A stretch of DNA of 64,000 bases from Litoribrevibacter albus (GCF_030159995.1 NZ_BSNM01000026.1:124001-188000); one strand, 5' to 3'. Positions 7,667-16,160 are shown, numbered from the stretch's first letter. The notes: generated by a model from the sequence alone, not told the origin. Numbers and translations: made by a program.

Positions 7667-9987
7667 TGATGGCATTTAAACCTCTTTGGCGTGTGTGTTC
7701 TCACTCAAAACCTTCGTGGCTGTTGGTGGTCGTGTGTGTGTCTTTGCTGGGCTTAACCGGCTGTGACGGGCGCGATGATACCGAAGTGGAGCCGGTGACG
7801 GTGGATGCCTCCACGACGCCGGACAGCTTCCTTTCCTTTATTAATGATCAGGCGAAATTTGGTGTGGGTGACTATCAAGTGGTGGTCTCCCCTGAAACCG
7901 ATGGCGCATCGGGCAGTTACCAATTAACGGTGACACTGCCGGACGGTTCCAGCCAAAGCTTTTCCGGCAGTTGGCCTGTGGTCAGTGGTTCAACCGTCAG
8001 TGGTTCCGCTGGCAGTGGTTTGGCTGGCAGTGGTTTGGCTGGCAGCGCAGCAACGCCGGAGAATAACCCGTCTCATGACCTCACGCTTAGTCAGTCAGGT
8101 GCTTTGTCGTTCAGTTTAAATTCCAGCATCGCCGGGCATCTGTATTTGATGAAAAACGGCTCGGTCATTGCCGATGAAGGTGCGAATGAGGCCGGCACAT
8201 CAACGTCATTAAGTTGGACTCTGGATGCCTCAGAGATCGATTCGCAAGCCTATGCCGAAGCCTATTATGAGTTAATCGATCCGAACGACGAACGCACAAC
8301 TCTGGCGGATTGGAAACGCACCAACGGCTTTGATCAAGGTGGCGTGACTCATGTGGTCTTCCGGGACACCAAAGACTTAGGTTATGGCCGGGACATGTAC
8401 GCGCGCACCACCGAAGACGGCGGCTTGGCTTTTTATGTGGATAACTACGTGGTGATTTTTCAGGAAGGCAGCAGCTCTAACTATGGGCCTTTGAACCTGG
8501 ATGCGGCCTTGGCTCAGGATCGCAATCGCCACATCGGCACTAATGCCATTGAGTTTTCGAGGCTCGATCTGGACGACCCTGATTCACCCCGTATATTGAA
8601 ATTTTTTACCTTTTCACCGGAAGACGGTAACGGTGACCAATCCCGAATTCTGAAAGCGAATCTCGATGGCCGAGGCATTAAGTACATGCCGACTATGTGT
8701 TTGGTGTGTCATGGCGGGACCATGCTGCCGTTGAATGAGGACGGCTCTTTCCCTGAACAATCGGTGTTGACGGCCAAATTTAATCGTTTGGAACTGGACT
8801 CTTTTGAATATGGCGAGGAGTCCGGCCAGACACGAACCGATCAGGAAGCCAGCCTGAAATTGCTGAATCAGTGGATTCTCAACAGCTATCAGGAAATTAC
8901 CGAACGGGATGCGAACACTCGTGGTAAATGGTGGGGTGACTTTGCTATCGATATTTTGGAAGGCCACTATGGGGGCGAAAGTTTACCCAACGACAGTTAT
9001 CAAGAGGATATTCCTGAAGGTTGGCAAGCCTCGGATTCCCGGCCTGAAGGCGTGGAGTTGTTGTACACCGAAGTGATAGAACCGCACTGTGTCAGCTGCC
9101 ATTCATTACGAGGTACCGAAGCGGGGAACCGTGAAACCACCTTAGTGAACGGTGAACTGATCAGCCTGGCGAATGCCATCTCCTTTTCTTCTTACGAACA
9201 GTTCATCAGTTACAACGATAAGATCATCGAATACGTCTTTCGCCGTGGTGTGATGCCCTTGTCGCTGCGGAACTATGAAAAATTCTGGGATGACCCTGAA
9301 GGCGCGCCCTCACGCTTGGCCTCCTTCCTGGCTGGCTTTGATGTCTTCAATGCCAACAGAGAAGTGGAAGAACCCGGCGCACCGTATGCTCGCCCAGGTG
9401 AAGATCGCCAAGCGCAAAGCCCGGTACAGCTCACCGCGTCGGAAAGCTTATTCAGTGATCGCTACTCATGGGCTGTGGTTGATGCGCCGGTGGGAGCGAA
9501 CTTTAGCTTCAGCTCAGATACTGTAATCAGCCCGATATTTACGACGGACACCGATGGCGATTATGACATTGAATTAACTGTCGGGAACGACTCTGGCGCT
9601 ACCGATACCAGCGGCTTCACTCTAACCATCGACAGCCAAGGCATTGACCAACGCGCATTAACCTTCGTGGACGATATTCGCCCCATACTGGGCAGTGACA
9701 CCCGGACCCGATGCAGCGCCTGCCATAACGACACCACCGGACGACAAGGTATTCCTGTTTACTACGACGACAGCAACCCCAACCAATATCTCGATGTGCG
9801 TGCCCGAGTCAACTTGGCCTCCCCACAAGACAGCCTACTGTTACTAAAACCGACTCAACGCCAACACGGCGGCGGCATTCAAATCTTCCGCAACACCCTC
9901 TATGGCGAAACCACCTATCAAACACTGCTCAACTGGATTCGTGAAGGCGCGGTGTGCGGTGACGATGAAAACATCTGCCCTGAATAG
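7666..9987 (+). CDS. three-CxxCH (multiheme) lipoprotein
   Basis: The start codon (ATG 7666, or the adjacent ATG 7669) overlaps the previous TGA in TGATG. Lipobox LLGLTGC places the lipidated Cys at residue 33; Asp at +2 would mean inner-membrane retention under the enteric Lol rule. Three heme-c motifs are visible: CLVCH near residue 345, CVSCH near 475 and CSACH near 683. Around the second, a distal RRGVMPLS offers an axial Met. Around the third, DIRPIL before it and LLLLKP, HGGG and LLNWIREGA after it match planctomycete-type cytochrome c domains. A PKD-like segment lies near residues 610-660. Near residue 110 a Gly/Ser linker contains a 15-base tandem duplication. Last gene of a three-gene operon, followed by a terminator. 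Likely a periplasmic or surface electron-transfer protein; partner and substrate unknown. Confidence 0.75.
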   Translation: MMAFKPLWRVCSHSKPSWLLVVVCVSLLGLTGCDGRDDTEVEPVTVDASTTPDSFLSFINDQAKFGVGDYQVVVSPETDGASGSYQLTVTLPDGSSQSFSGSWPVVSGSTVSGSAGSGLAGSGLAGSAATPENNPSHDLTLSQSGALSFSLNSSIAGHLYLMKNGSVIADEGANEAGTSTSLSWTLDASEIDSQAYAEAYYELIDPNDERTTLADWKRTNGFDQGGVTHVVFRDTKDLGYGRDMYARTTEDGGLAFYVDNYVVIFQEGSSSNYGPLNLDAALAQDRNRHIGTNAIEFSRLDLDDPDSPRILKFFTFSPEDGNGDQSRILKANLDGRGIKYMPTMCLVCHGGTMLPLNEDGSFPEQSVLTAKFNRLELDSFEYGEESGQTRTDQEASLKLLNQWILNSYQEITERDANTRGKWWGDFAIDILEGHYGGESLPNDSYQEDIPEGWQASDSRPEGVELLYTEVIEPHCVSCHSLRGTEAGNRETTLVNGELISLANAISFSSYEQFISYNDKIIEYVFRRGVMPLSLRNYEKFWDDPEGAPSRLASFLAGFDVFNANREVEEPGAPYARPGEDRQAQSPVQLTASESLFSDRYSWAVVDAPVGANFSFSSDTVISPIFTTDTDGDYDIELTVGNDSGATDTSGFTLTIDSQGIDQRALTFVDDIRPILGSDTRTRCSACHNDTTGRQGIPVYYDDSNPNQYLDVRARVNLASPQDSLLLLKPTQRQHGGGIQIFRNTLYGETTYQTLLNWIREGAVCGDDENICPE

Positions 9988-10013
9988 AGTTTTGTATTTG
10001 AATAACGTTTCAT

Positions 10014-10039
10014 GATCCTAACTTCGGCTGGGATTTTTT
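10014..10039 (+). terminator. Rho-independent terminator with UUCG loop
   Basis: ATCCTA at 10015-10020 pairs with TGGGAT at 10029-10034 around a C-TTCG-G loop, followed by six Ts. It closes the operon ending at 9987. Confidence 0.75.
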
Positions 10040-10249
10040 GTATTTGTTGAACAACTCCTGGCTGGAAACGACAGCTTATCATCATCAGTGCGACGAAGTT
10101 TGGGGATGAAGTCTTTCTGAATGTGTATTAAGTTATTGTTTTATGAAACATGCGTCAGGGAGTGCGGCGCAAAATAGGAAAACTGATCTTGCACTCTTAA
10201 GACGCAGAATTGTGTTGTTATGTTCAATCGGCTATAGGGAATCATTTAG

Positions 10250-10498
10250 ATGCCTGATAAAACTGAAGGAAATATGTTTTCTGATCTATCTGATCACGAA
10301 CTAGTTGAGACCTATCAAAATGTAGCTGATCCGATGGCACTAGAAATGCTGAGGGCCGAAGAACGACGTAGGAATTCTGATAGGGCTTTGGATCAAGCAA
10401 CTAAATCAAACAAAATTGCCATTGGATCACTTGCTATAGCGTTTGCCAGTCTTATCGTTGCAATAATTGCCATTATCAAAAAACTTGAGGTAGCTTAA
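10250..10498 (+). CDS. small single-helix membrane protein
   Basis: This 82-residue product starts at ATG 10250 (an internal ATG at 10274 is an alternative). Residues 1-50 are hydrophilic and charged (MLRAEERRRNSDRALDQ), with no signal peptide. Residues about 55-76 form one very hydrophobic helix (IAIGSLAIAFASLIVAIIAI) followed by KK, so the bulk would be cytoplasmic and the protein tail-anchored. I recognise no family. It sits one base before a second small membrane gene and shares its AT-rich composition, so the two are probably co-transcribed. Confidence 0.6.
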   Translation: MPDKTEGNMFSDLSDHELVETYQNVADPMALEMLRAEERRRNSDRALDQATKSNKIAIGSLAIAFASLIVAIIAIIKKLEVA

Positions 10499-10499
10499 A

Positions 10500-10706
10500 T
10501 TGCTTGATTCGGGATCTCTCATTCTTGGTTTGATATTTGGCTCAATAGGGCTGGGGTACTTCATTTATGGCAAGAAGCAGGCAAATGTTGTCATACGTTA
10601 CACTGGCATTGCTCTTATGATTTACCCCTATTTCATCGAAAACCATTTTGCTGTGCTTGGGGTGGGCATCTTATTAATGGCTCTGCCAAAGTTCGTTGAA
10701 TTATAG
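10500..10706 (+). CDS. small two/three-helix membrane protein
   Basis: A 68-residue, almost wholly hydrophobic protein with a TTG start at 10500, one base after the previous stop. It has helices SLILGLIFGSIGLGYFIYG and YTGIALMIYPYFI plus a third near AVLGVGILLMALP, joined by a short basic loop GKKQ. The pattern 'LILGLIFGSIGLGYFIYGKKQ' is a conserved small-protein family in Pseudomonas and relatives, sometimes labelled amino acid transport protein without direct proof. No strong ribosome-binding site precedes it, so it may depend on coupling to the upstream gene. Function unknown. Confidence 0.65.
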   Translation: MLDSGSLILGLIFGSIGLGYFIYGKKQANVVIRYTGIALMIYPYFIENHFAVLGVGILLMALPKFVEL

Positions 10707-11045
10707 GCTTTATCTACTTGGAAACCGGGTATATCGAGGCCAGCTAGCGGGATCGAAAAATCGTTGCTTTGTTTTTATTTTTCAGTCCAGTAGCCCTGAA
10801 TATTAGGGGACGTTTCGAATTGAGCCGAGGCAGCGTAATTGGGCGTTCATGTCGTGGAAGGAAAGGCGTAGACCTTCTAGACTTTTAGATATCGAAGAGT
10901 ACAAATCCATTGTCTATCAATTTGTTCATAAGTTATCTAAGGACGCTGTGGACTTTGGAAGAGACAATACCTAACTTCAGCTTGTGATTGAATTTGGGCA
11001 ATGGCTAGGCGTTAGACACTGGGGCAGCTCCCCAGGGAGATAGCC
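10707..11045. other. intergenic stretch, no supported gene
   Basis: About 340 bases between the small membrane pair and the rhodanese gene. A 41-codon frame (ATG 10849 to stop 10972) has no ribosome-binding site and no recognisable motif, so I do not call it. The sequence just before 11046 supplies the AGGGAGA site used by the rhodanese gene. No convincing promoter or terminator was seen. Confidence 0.5.
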
Positions 11046-11927
11046 ATGAGTGAATTCAATCCGCATACACCAGAAACAGAGCCTCTTCCTCCTCTCGTCG
11101 AGACAGAATGGTTAGAGCAACACCTCAATGATCCTGATCTACGAATCGTAGATGCCACAGTGCAAGTTAAGCTCTGGCCATTCCCGCGTGTTAGAAGTGG
11201 CTGGCGTGAGTTTAAGCGTAGCCACATTCCAGGTGCAACATTTGCCGATCTCTTGAAAATATCGGACCCCAAACGTCCTTCCCGCACATTCACAATGCCA
11301 ACTGAGGAATGGTTCGCCGACCATATGGGCCAACTTGGTATCGGGAAAGACACTCGTGTCGTGTTATACGATGCGCGGGAGAATATGTGGGCGACGCGTT
11401 TGTGGTGGATGCTTCGCACCTTCGGTTTTGATGACGCAGCGGTTCTCAATGGTGGTTGGACGGCTTGGCAGCTTGAAGGGCGTCCGGTTTCTTCGAAACC
11501 TTGTGTGTATCCGGCTACAAGATTCATCCCGCATGTCCGACCGGAACTCATTGTTGGCAAAGAGGACGTGCTGACAGCGATCGAAGATTCAACCACCTGC
11601 ATCGTCAATGCACTGGGCCGTCGTCAACATCGTGGTGAGCGTAAAGAATATGGGGGCCGAGGGCATATTCCGGGCGCAAAAAATGTGACCGCATGGGAAA
11701 TTCTTGATCGTAAGACGATGCGATATCGTCCGCTCGAAGAATTGCGTAAGTTGTTTCTCCCTATGATGAAGGCTGAACGTGTTATTACCTACTGTGGTGG
11801 CGGTATTGCGGCTTCGAGCGATGCGTTTGTTCTTCATTTGCTAGGACATCAAAACGTGGCCGTTTACGACGGAGGGCTTATGGAGTGGTCGGCTGATCGT
11901 AGTTTGCCTCTTGAACGCGGAGATTAA
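11046..11927 (+). CDS. two-domain rhodanese / sulfurtransferase
   Basis: 293 residues forming two tandem rhodanese domains, as in thiosulfate or 3-mercaptopyruvate sulfurtransferases, which move sulfane sulfur to cyanide or thiol acceptors. The N-terminal, structural domain shows HIPGATFADLL and VVLYDARENMWATRLWWML. The C-terminal domain shows GGRGHIPGAKNV and the active loop YCGGGIAAS, with catalytic Cys250 in a loop of CxGGxxAS type. No signal peptide, so it acts in the cytoplasm. The start is supported by AGGGAGA seven bases upstream. The loop differs from the CG(S/T)GVTA of classical SseA, so the exact donor is uncertain. It stands alone, with no sulfur genes next to it. Confidence 0.85.
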   Translation: MSEFNPHTPETEPLPPLVETEWLEQHLNDPDLRIVDATVQVKLWPFPRVRSGWREFKRSHIPGATFADLLKISDPKRPSRTFTMPTEEWFADHMGQLGIGKDTRVVLYDARENMWATRLWWMLRTFGFDDAAVLNGGWTAWQLEGRPVSSKPCVYPATRFIPHVRPELIVGKEDVLTAIEDSTTCIVNALGRRQHRGERKEYGGRGHIPGAKNVTAWEILDRKTMRYRPLEELRKLFLPMMKAERVITYCGGGIAASSDAFVLHLLGHQNVAVYDGGLMEWSADRSLPLERGD

Positions 11928-12005
11928 CGGGCGTACGTTCGTTGTGATATCTAATGGAAAGTTCCTTGGGTCATTGGATAGATAGGGTCTTAGTTTAATA
12001 TTCAA

Positions 12006-12031
12006 AATATAATACTATTGAGTACTATATT
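12006..12031. promoter_or_regulatory. palindromic operator upstream of tetR-type gene
   Basis: AATATAATACT at 12006-12016 and AGTACTATATT at 12021-12031 form an inverted repeat with one mismatch and a 4-base spacer. It contains a TATAAT (12008-12013) that could be the regulator's own -10 box. The same half-site recurs at 12824-12863, which suggests autoregulation. Confidence 0.65.
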
Positions 12032-12084
12032 GATGGATAGTCTTTCCTGCCTTTAACCCTGCTAGAGTATTGAAGAGAGAACCA

Positions 12085-12699
12085 ATGCGACCTTCGAGTT
12101 TAAAAAAGCGACAACGTTATCTGGAAACAGCAACAGAACTTTTTTTGGAGCAGGGATATGAAAATACGGGGTTGGATCAGCTAATTGAACTCTGCGGTGG
12201 TTCCAAGCTGACCTTGTATAGTTACTTTGGCGATAAGATGGGACTATTGAAGGCGGTCGTTACGGAAATGACCGAGCAGTTTCAGGAAATCATAAAGTTT
12301 GAGGCGGTGGCTGATGTCTCGATCCAAGAACAATTGGTGCAATTTGCTCATAAATACCTGAGGTTTATTTACAGTCCGCCATTATTGAAGCTTTGCAGGC
12401 TGGTCATCACTCAAACTCAGAATGCCCCTGAATTAGTGAAGTATTTCCTTGAACGTGGGCCCTATCATTCGCAATCTACCTTGCAATCATTTCTTGATGA
12501 GCAAAGCCAATTGGGACATCTTCAGATTGAAAATACTCGTTTGGCCTGCGAACAACTGCTGGGGGCTCTTAGAGGTAACTGCTATTTCGATGCTCTGATT
12601 GCTAATCGGTTACCGAGTGAATCAGAACGTGATGAGTATGCTGTACATACGGTTGAGGCTTTTCTGCGCAGTTATCAGGATGGTCACACGGAAAGGTAG
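12085..12699 (+). CDS. TetR-family repressor of efflux genes
   Basis: 204 residues from ATG 12085; a TTG at 12070 is possible but the GAAGAGAGA site favours the ATG. The N-terminal TetR DNA-binding domain has helix 1 (RQRYLETATELFLEQGYENT) and the recognition helix region CGGSKLTLYSYFGDKMGLLKAV. The C-terminal half is a ligand-binding domain of the type seen in AefR-like regulators, with the segment LRFIYSPPLLKLCRLVITQ. The next genes encode a membrane-fusion protein and an MFS pump, and the same palindromic half-site lies before both this gene and the pump. It therefore very probably represses the pump and itself until a toxic ligand binds. Ligand unknown. Confidence 0.85.
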   Translation: MRPSSLKKRQRYLETATELFLEQGYENTGLDQLIELCGGSKLTLYSYFGDKMGLLKAVVTEMTEQFQEIIKFEAVADVSIQEQLVQFAHKYLRFIYSPPLLKLCRLVITQTQNAPELVKYFLERGPYHSQSTLQSFLDEQSQLGHLQIENTRLACEQLLGALRGNCYFDALIANRLPSESERDEYAVHTVEAFLRSYQDGHTER

Positions 12700-12726
12700 C
12701 TTTCCTGATCAATTTTATAAATGTAG

Positions 12727-12745
12727 TAGCCCTATAAATGGGCTA
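12727..12745 (+). terminator. weak hairpin after repressor gene
   Basis: TAGCCC at 12727-12732 pairs with GGGCTA at 12740-12745 around a 7-base loop. The T-run is only partial (GTTTT from 12751), so termination is uncertain. Confidence 0.4.
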
Positions 12746-12805
12746 ACTATGTTTTCCACTCATCTGTAATTCCAACTTCATCCTATCGGTTTTCTATTGG
12801 ATCAA

Positions 12806-12833
12806 TTGCAATCGATTTGCTCTTAGATATAAT
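12806..12833 (+). promoter_or_regulatory. sigma-70 promoter of the efflux operon
   Basis: TTGCAA (12806-12811) and TATAAT (12828-12833) are separated by 16 bases. The -10 box lies inside the left arm of the operator at 12824-12863, so a bound repressor would block RNA polymerase. Confidence 0.65.
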
Positions 12834-12863
12834 ACTGTACAGTACAGTACAGTATTATATCTA
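12824..12863. promoter_or_regulatory. long TetR operator overlapping -10 box
   Basis: Perfect 17-base arms TAGATATAATACTGTAC (12824-12840) and its complement at 12847-12863 flank six bases, with GTAC repeated through the centre. The outer half-sites ATATAATACT and AGTATTATAT are 14 bases apart, against 4 bases in the operator at 12006. The ten-base difference equals about one helical turn. This fits two overlapping sites or two repressor dimers. Confidence 0.75.
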
Positions 12864-12922
12864 GGTGGGTATGATGCTGAGCTAGAGACTCGGTGTTATC
12901 CGTAAAAGATGAGGTAGTGACT

Positions 12923-13951
12923 ATGACTATAAAGGCGAAATTGAAGAAAGGTATTGTGGCGTGTGTATTAGCAACGGCTGCAATCGGGTTTTATATCTAC
13001 CTAGTGCCACGAGCCGGCGTCATGGTCACTGATAACGCTTATGTGCATGGTGAGATTTCACTCATCAGTGCCGAAGTTGCGGGTATCGTGACTCAGGTCT
13101 ATGTCAATGATAATCAGCCCGTACAGGCAGGTGATCTATTGGCGGAATTGGATAAACGTGATTTCCTGGCTCGTCGAGATCAGGCGCAAAGTTCGCTTGC
13201 TATGGCAGAAGCTTCTATTGCCAACGCCGATCAACGGATTGAAGTTCAGAAGGTCAATATTGACGAGGTGGCGACGGTCATTGCAGCGGCACAGGCCGAT
13301 GCCAACTTTCAGTATAGGGAGTGGCAGCGCTTCGCTGAGCTTCTGAGAAAGAATATGATCTCAAGTTCAAGTCATGACGCACAACATAATCGTATGAAGC
13401 AGTCCCGGGCAGCTTTGAAGGCGGCCAAACTAAAATTGACAGCGGCCGAACAACAACTCACTACTTTGCTGACAGAAAGAGAGAAGTTAGTTGCTCAGCG
13501 GGATGTAGCCAAGGCAAGCCTGGAATTAGCTGTTCTTGATTTGGAGGATACCGAAATTCGTGCACCTATTAGTGGTGTGATTGGAAATCGGGCAATTCGT
13601 ACAGGCCGTTATGTCAATAAGGGAAATCCGTTGTTGGCGATCGTTCCTGTGGATGATATTTGGATTGAAGCCAATTATAAGGAAAACCAGATTACTAATA
13701 TTCGATCCGGACAAAAGGTTGAAATCAAATTGGACAGTTTTCCAGATCATCATTTGGAAGGAAAGGTAATGAGTGCCGCACCTGCAACGGGAGCCCAGTT
13801 CAGCTTGTTGCCACCCGATAACGCAACCGGGAATTTTGTCAAAATTGTGCAACGCGTACCGGTGAAAATTTCGATACAGCTCCCCGATGGTCTTCGGGGG
13901 CGGGTTGTTCCCGGCTTATCGGCCGAAGTTGAAATTGATACTAATAGCTAG
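12923..13951 (+). CDS. EmrA/HlyD-type membrane fusion protein
   Basis: 342 residues from ATG 12923 behind GAGG; an upstream GTG at 12893 is less likely. One N-terminal membrane anchor (about residues 10-27, VACVLATAAIGFYIYLV) is followed by the biotin/lipoyl-like half-motifs (DNAYVHGEISLISAEVAGIV and NDNQPVQAGDLLAELD). Next come two long alpha-helical hairpin arms rich in Ala, Gln and Glu (residues about 85-195), then the second lipoyl half (EIRAPISGVIGNRAIRTGRY) and a beta-barrel domain. It would link the neighbouring inner-membrane MFS pump to an outer-membrane channel. It lies eight bases before the pump gene. No TolC-type gene is nearby, so a channel encoded elsewhere would be used. Confidence 0.9.
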   Translation: MTIKAKLKKGIVACVLATAAIGFYIYLVPRAGVMVTDNAYVHGEISLISAEVAGIVTQVYVNDNQPVQAGDLLAELDKRDFLARRDQAQSSLAMAEASIANADQRIEVQKVNIDEVATVIAAAQADANFQYREWQRFAELLRKNMISSSSHDAQHNRMKQSRAALKAAKLKLTAAEQQLTTLLTEREKLVAQRDVAKASLELAVLDLEDTEIRAPISGVIGNRAIRTGRYVNKGNPLLAIVPVDDIWIEANYKENQITNIRSGQKVEIKLDSFPDHHLEGKVMSAAPATGAQFSLLPPDNATGNFVKIVQRVPVKISIQLPDGLRGRVVPGLSAEVEIDTNS

Positions 13952-13959
13952 GCTCGAAT

Positions 13960-15528
13960 ATGAAGGTTCAAACGTTCCCTCTTATTGCTTTAGCAATATT
14001 AGCTCTCATTCCGCAGGGAATAACTGGCGAAATCTATAGCACAGGCGCCTTGGAAATTGCTGGCACTCTTGGGTTATCCGCAGATGAAGCAACTTGGCTA
14101 AAAACGTTGAATATGTTTGGTCAATTGGCGTCTTTCCCTTTAGCTGCCTGGCTGGCTTACCGTATTGGAAATCGCAACTTGTTTCGGCTTGGTGCTGGCA
14201 TTGGTTTGCTCAGTGCTTTGGTGAGTAGTCTATGGATGAATCCGGCTCCGCAAATGATTGCTTGGCTCGGTCATGGTATTTCGGCATCGTTTCTGTTGTT
14301 GTGTGCACACAGAATGGTATTAACCAACTTGAGTTTCCGTACCATCGCTCTGGTTGAAGGGGGGATGCTGCTCTGTGTGGTGTTAATTCCCTTGAGTCTG
14401 TACCCGATTATCCTTGCTCAACTGGCTGAAAATAATCTTTGGCACTGGTCTTTCGCTGTTCAGGTTGTGCCTTTTCTGATGATGTTGTATTGGGGGCGTT
14501 TTGGGCGGTGGCCCTGTCCGGATCAAAGGCAGGCGATTCGGTTTAACGGGTTGCAAGCTGTGTTGTTGAGCAGTGCAATTTGCGGCATTACTTATTTGCT
14601 GCTGCGCGGGGAACGCTTTAATTGGTTCCGAGATCCTCAAATTGTTTTTCTCTCTCTACTAACTTTAGTGCTGTTAGTGTTGGCAATCATGGCGATACAC
14701 CGTCACTGGGGCACTGGGGAATATATTCGTTGTAACGCGCTAGCAAGCCCTCACGGTAAGGTTGGTATGATCGATGCCGCTGTTGCTGGATTTGTAATTA
14801 TGGGGACGACTATTTTGGTCTCAGTCTACGTAACACAGGTGATGCATTATAGTCATGAACAACTGGGCGAGTTGGAAGTAATCGGATTTGGCGGCATGCT
14901 TGCTGGTCTGATGATTGCGCTGTGGGTAACCAGCAGTCCGGCTCGGAATCCAGAAAGTGTAATTCCTCTGGGTGTGGGGATTATGTTGTTGGCATGTTGG
15001 TTGTTGACTGGCAGCAACGCCTATAGTGGTGCTGCAGATCTCTGGACTGCGATATTGTTAAAGGGATTGGCTGTGGGAATTCTGAACATTACCCTGACTG
15101 TTCATATCCTGCGAAGCTTCCCTAGAGATCAAGCTGCTGAGGGAATAGCCTGGTTCTATCTGTTTCGAAACCTCGGTTCCATGCTGGCAATTACCGAATT
15201 TTCACGGTTGATGTGCATTGAAACGGCAAACTCCGTCAGTCGGCTGGCTGAGAATTACAATGTCATTAGTGAAACCTTTTCTCTTCATCAGGAAAGGGTC
15301 GGCGCAATGTTACAGCAGAGTGTCATTTCACCGAGTGCTGAGCAAGCTGCGGCTCTCATGGGAGGGCATCTCCAAACCCAGGCTATGTCGGTAGCCGGCA
15401 TTAATAATTTCCAGTGGATTATTTTCTCTATCGGTATTTTGGTGCCTATTATGGCCGCTGTTATGAAATGGGCCCGTAGTCATAATCATCATAATGAAGA
15501 TCAAATAAAGGCCATCGAAACGACTTAA
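13960..15528 (+). CDS. DHA2-type MFS multidrug efflux permease (EmrB-like)
   Basis: 522 residues with about 14 predicted membrane helices, the layout of the DHA2 drug:proton antiporters. The loop AWLAYRIGNRNLFRLGAGIG corresponds to the conserved motif A region between helices 2 and 3. A polar segment near residues 180-190 (GRWPCPDQRQAIR) and a C-terminal charged tail (KWARSHNHHNEDQIK) are cytoplasmic. It is the second gene of the pair with the membrane-fusion protein and is under the TetR-type operator. Substrates are probably hydrophobic toxic compounds but cannot be deduced. The sequence is divergent: the classic DHA2 motif C in helix 5 is not obvious. Confidence 0.88.
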   Translation: MKVQTFPLIALAILALIPQGITGEIYSTGALEIAGTLGLSADEATWLKTLNMFGQLASFPLAAWLAYRIGNRNLFRLGAGIGLLSALVSSLWMNPAPQMIAWLGHGISASFLLLCAHRMVLTNLSFRTIALVEGGMLLCVVLIPLSLYPIILAQLAENNLWHWSFAVQVVPFLMMLYWGRFGRWPCPDQRQAIRFNGLQAVLLSSAICGITYLLLRGERFNWFRDPQIVFLSLLTLVLLVLAIMAIHRHWGTGEYIRCNALASPHGKVGMIDAAVAGFVIMGTTILVSVYVTQVMHYSHEQLGELEVIGFGGMLAGLMIALWVTSSPARNPESVIPLGVGIMLLACWLLTGSNAYSGAADLWTAILLKGLAVGILNITLTVHILRSFPRDQAAEGIAWFYLFRNLGSMLAITEFSRLMCIETANSVSRLAENYNVISETFSLHQERVGAMLQQSVISPSAEQAAALMGGHLQTQAMSVAGINNFQWIIFSIGILVPIMAAVMKWARSHNHHNEDQIKAIETT

Positions 15529-15583
15529 TTCAAATGACGTTTTAGATAATTTCTGACCAAGGATGGTTCCGGTGAAATATGTT

Positions 15584-15617
15584 CAAGCCAGCAACCATAA
15601 AGCGCCTGTTTGGCTTG
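15584..15617. repeat. inverted repeat after efflux operon
   Basis: CAAGCCA at 15584-15590 and TGGCTTG at 15611-15617 are perfect 7-base arms around a 20-base loop. No T-run follows, so this is not a normal terminator. Confidence 0.35.
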
Positions 15618-15752
15618 ATGTGAAGAAAATTACTTCAAAGCTATAAAGGATTATCACAAAGGACTTATCACGCACTGCTATAGTTAGAACGGTTTTGTTA
15701 GAAGAGCAGTAGCTAGAAGATCACAACAGACTTGTTTTCAAAGGGTGGCACC

Positions 15753-16160
15753 ATGAAAAAAGTTCTTTGTACTATCGTTCTCTCTTTAGCCTCATTTCAT
15801 GCGGTTGCTAATTCAATTGTTGATCAATGGAAGGCGGGCTTATCGGGTGCCCGATTAACCTCATATTCCGGGTCCGCCATAAGTTCAAACAGTACGCTTA
15901 CGATTATTAACTTTTGTCGAAACGGCCGGTATTCCTATTACAAAGAGGGAAGTTGGTCTGTGCCGGGAACGGCCGGCGGCGCATCTAATAATACCGTGAC
16001 AGGTACATGGGACATTCAGCTCATAAACGGTGTTACCGTTCTGACCTATTCGACGGATCGGGGAGAGCAAGGTATGTTTCCCATCTATTTACAAAACAAT
16101 GGGCGAGTAAATATAGGTGGCGCAGCCTATGCTGTGGAGCAAGGGCGGTCGGGGTGTTAA
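15753..16160 (+). CDS. secreted protein of unknown function
   Basis: 135 residues from ATG 15753 behind AAGGGTGG. The first 20 residues form a signal peptide ending AVANS. The mature part is small, polar and rich in Gly, Ser and Thr, with repeated beta-type segments (NSTLTIINFCRNGRYSYYKE, GTWDIQLINGVTVLTYSTD). Two Cys, at CRNG and at the last residue, could form a disulfide. The pattern 'FC.NGRYSYYKEGSW ... GTW' resembles small lipocalin-like stress or META-type domains that report solute, but I recognise no family with certainty. It is a single gene with its own spacing from the efflux pair. Confidence 0.65.
   Translation: MKKVLCTIVLSLASFHAVANSIVDQWKAGLSGARLTSYSGSAISSNSTLTIINFCRNGRYSYYKEGSWSVPGTAGGASNNTVTGTWDIQLINGVTVLTYSTDRGEQGMFPIYLQNNGRVNIGGAAYAVEQGRSGC

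Noticed and set aside
10849-10974. 41-codon open frame before the rhodanese gene
   Set aside because: No ribosome-binding site, no recognisable motif and short length; chance frame more likely.
15584-15617. Rho-independent terminator after the efflux operon
   Set aside because: Loop too long and no T-run, so listed only as an inverted repeat.
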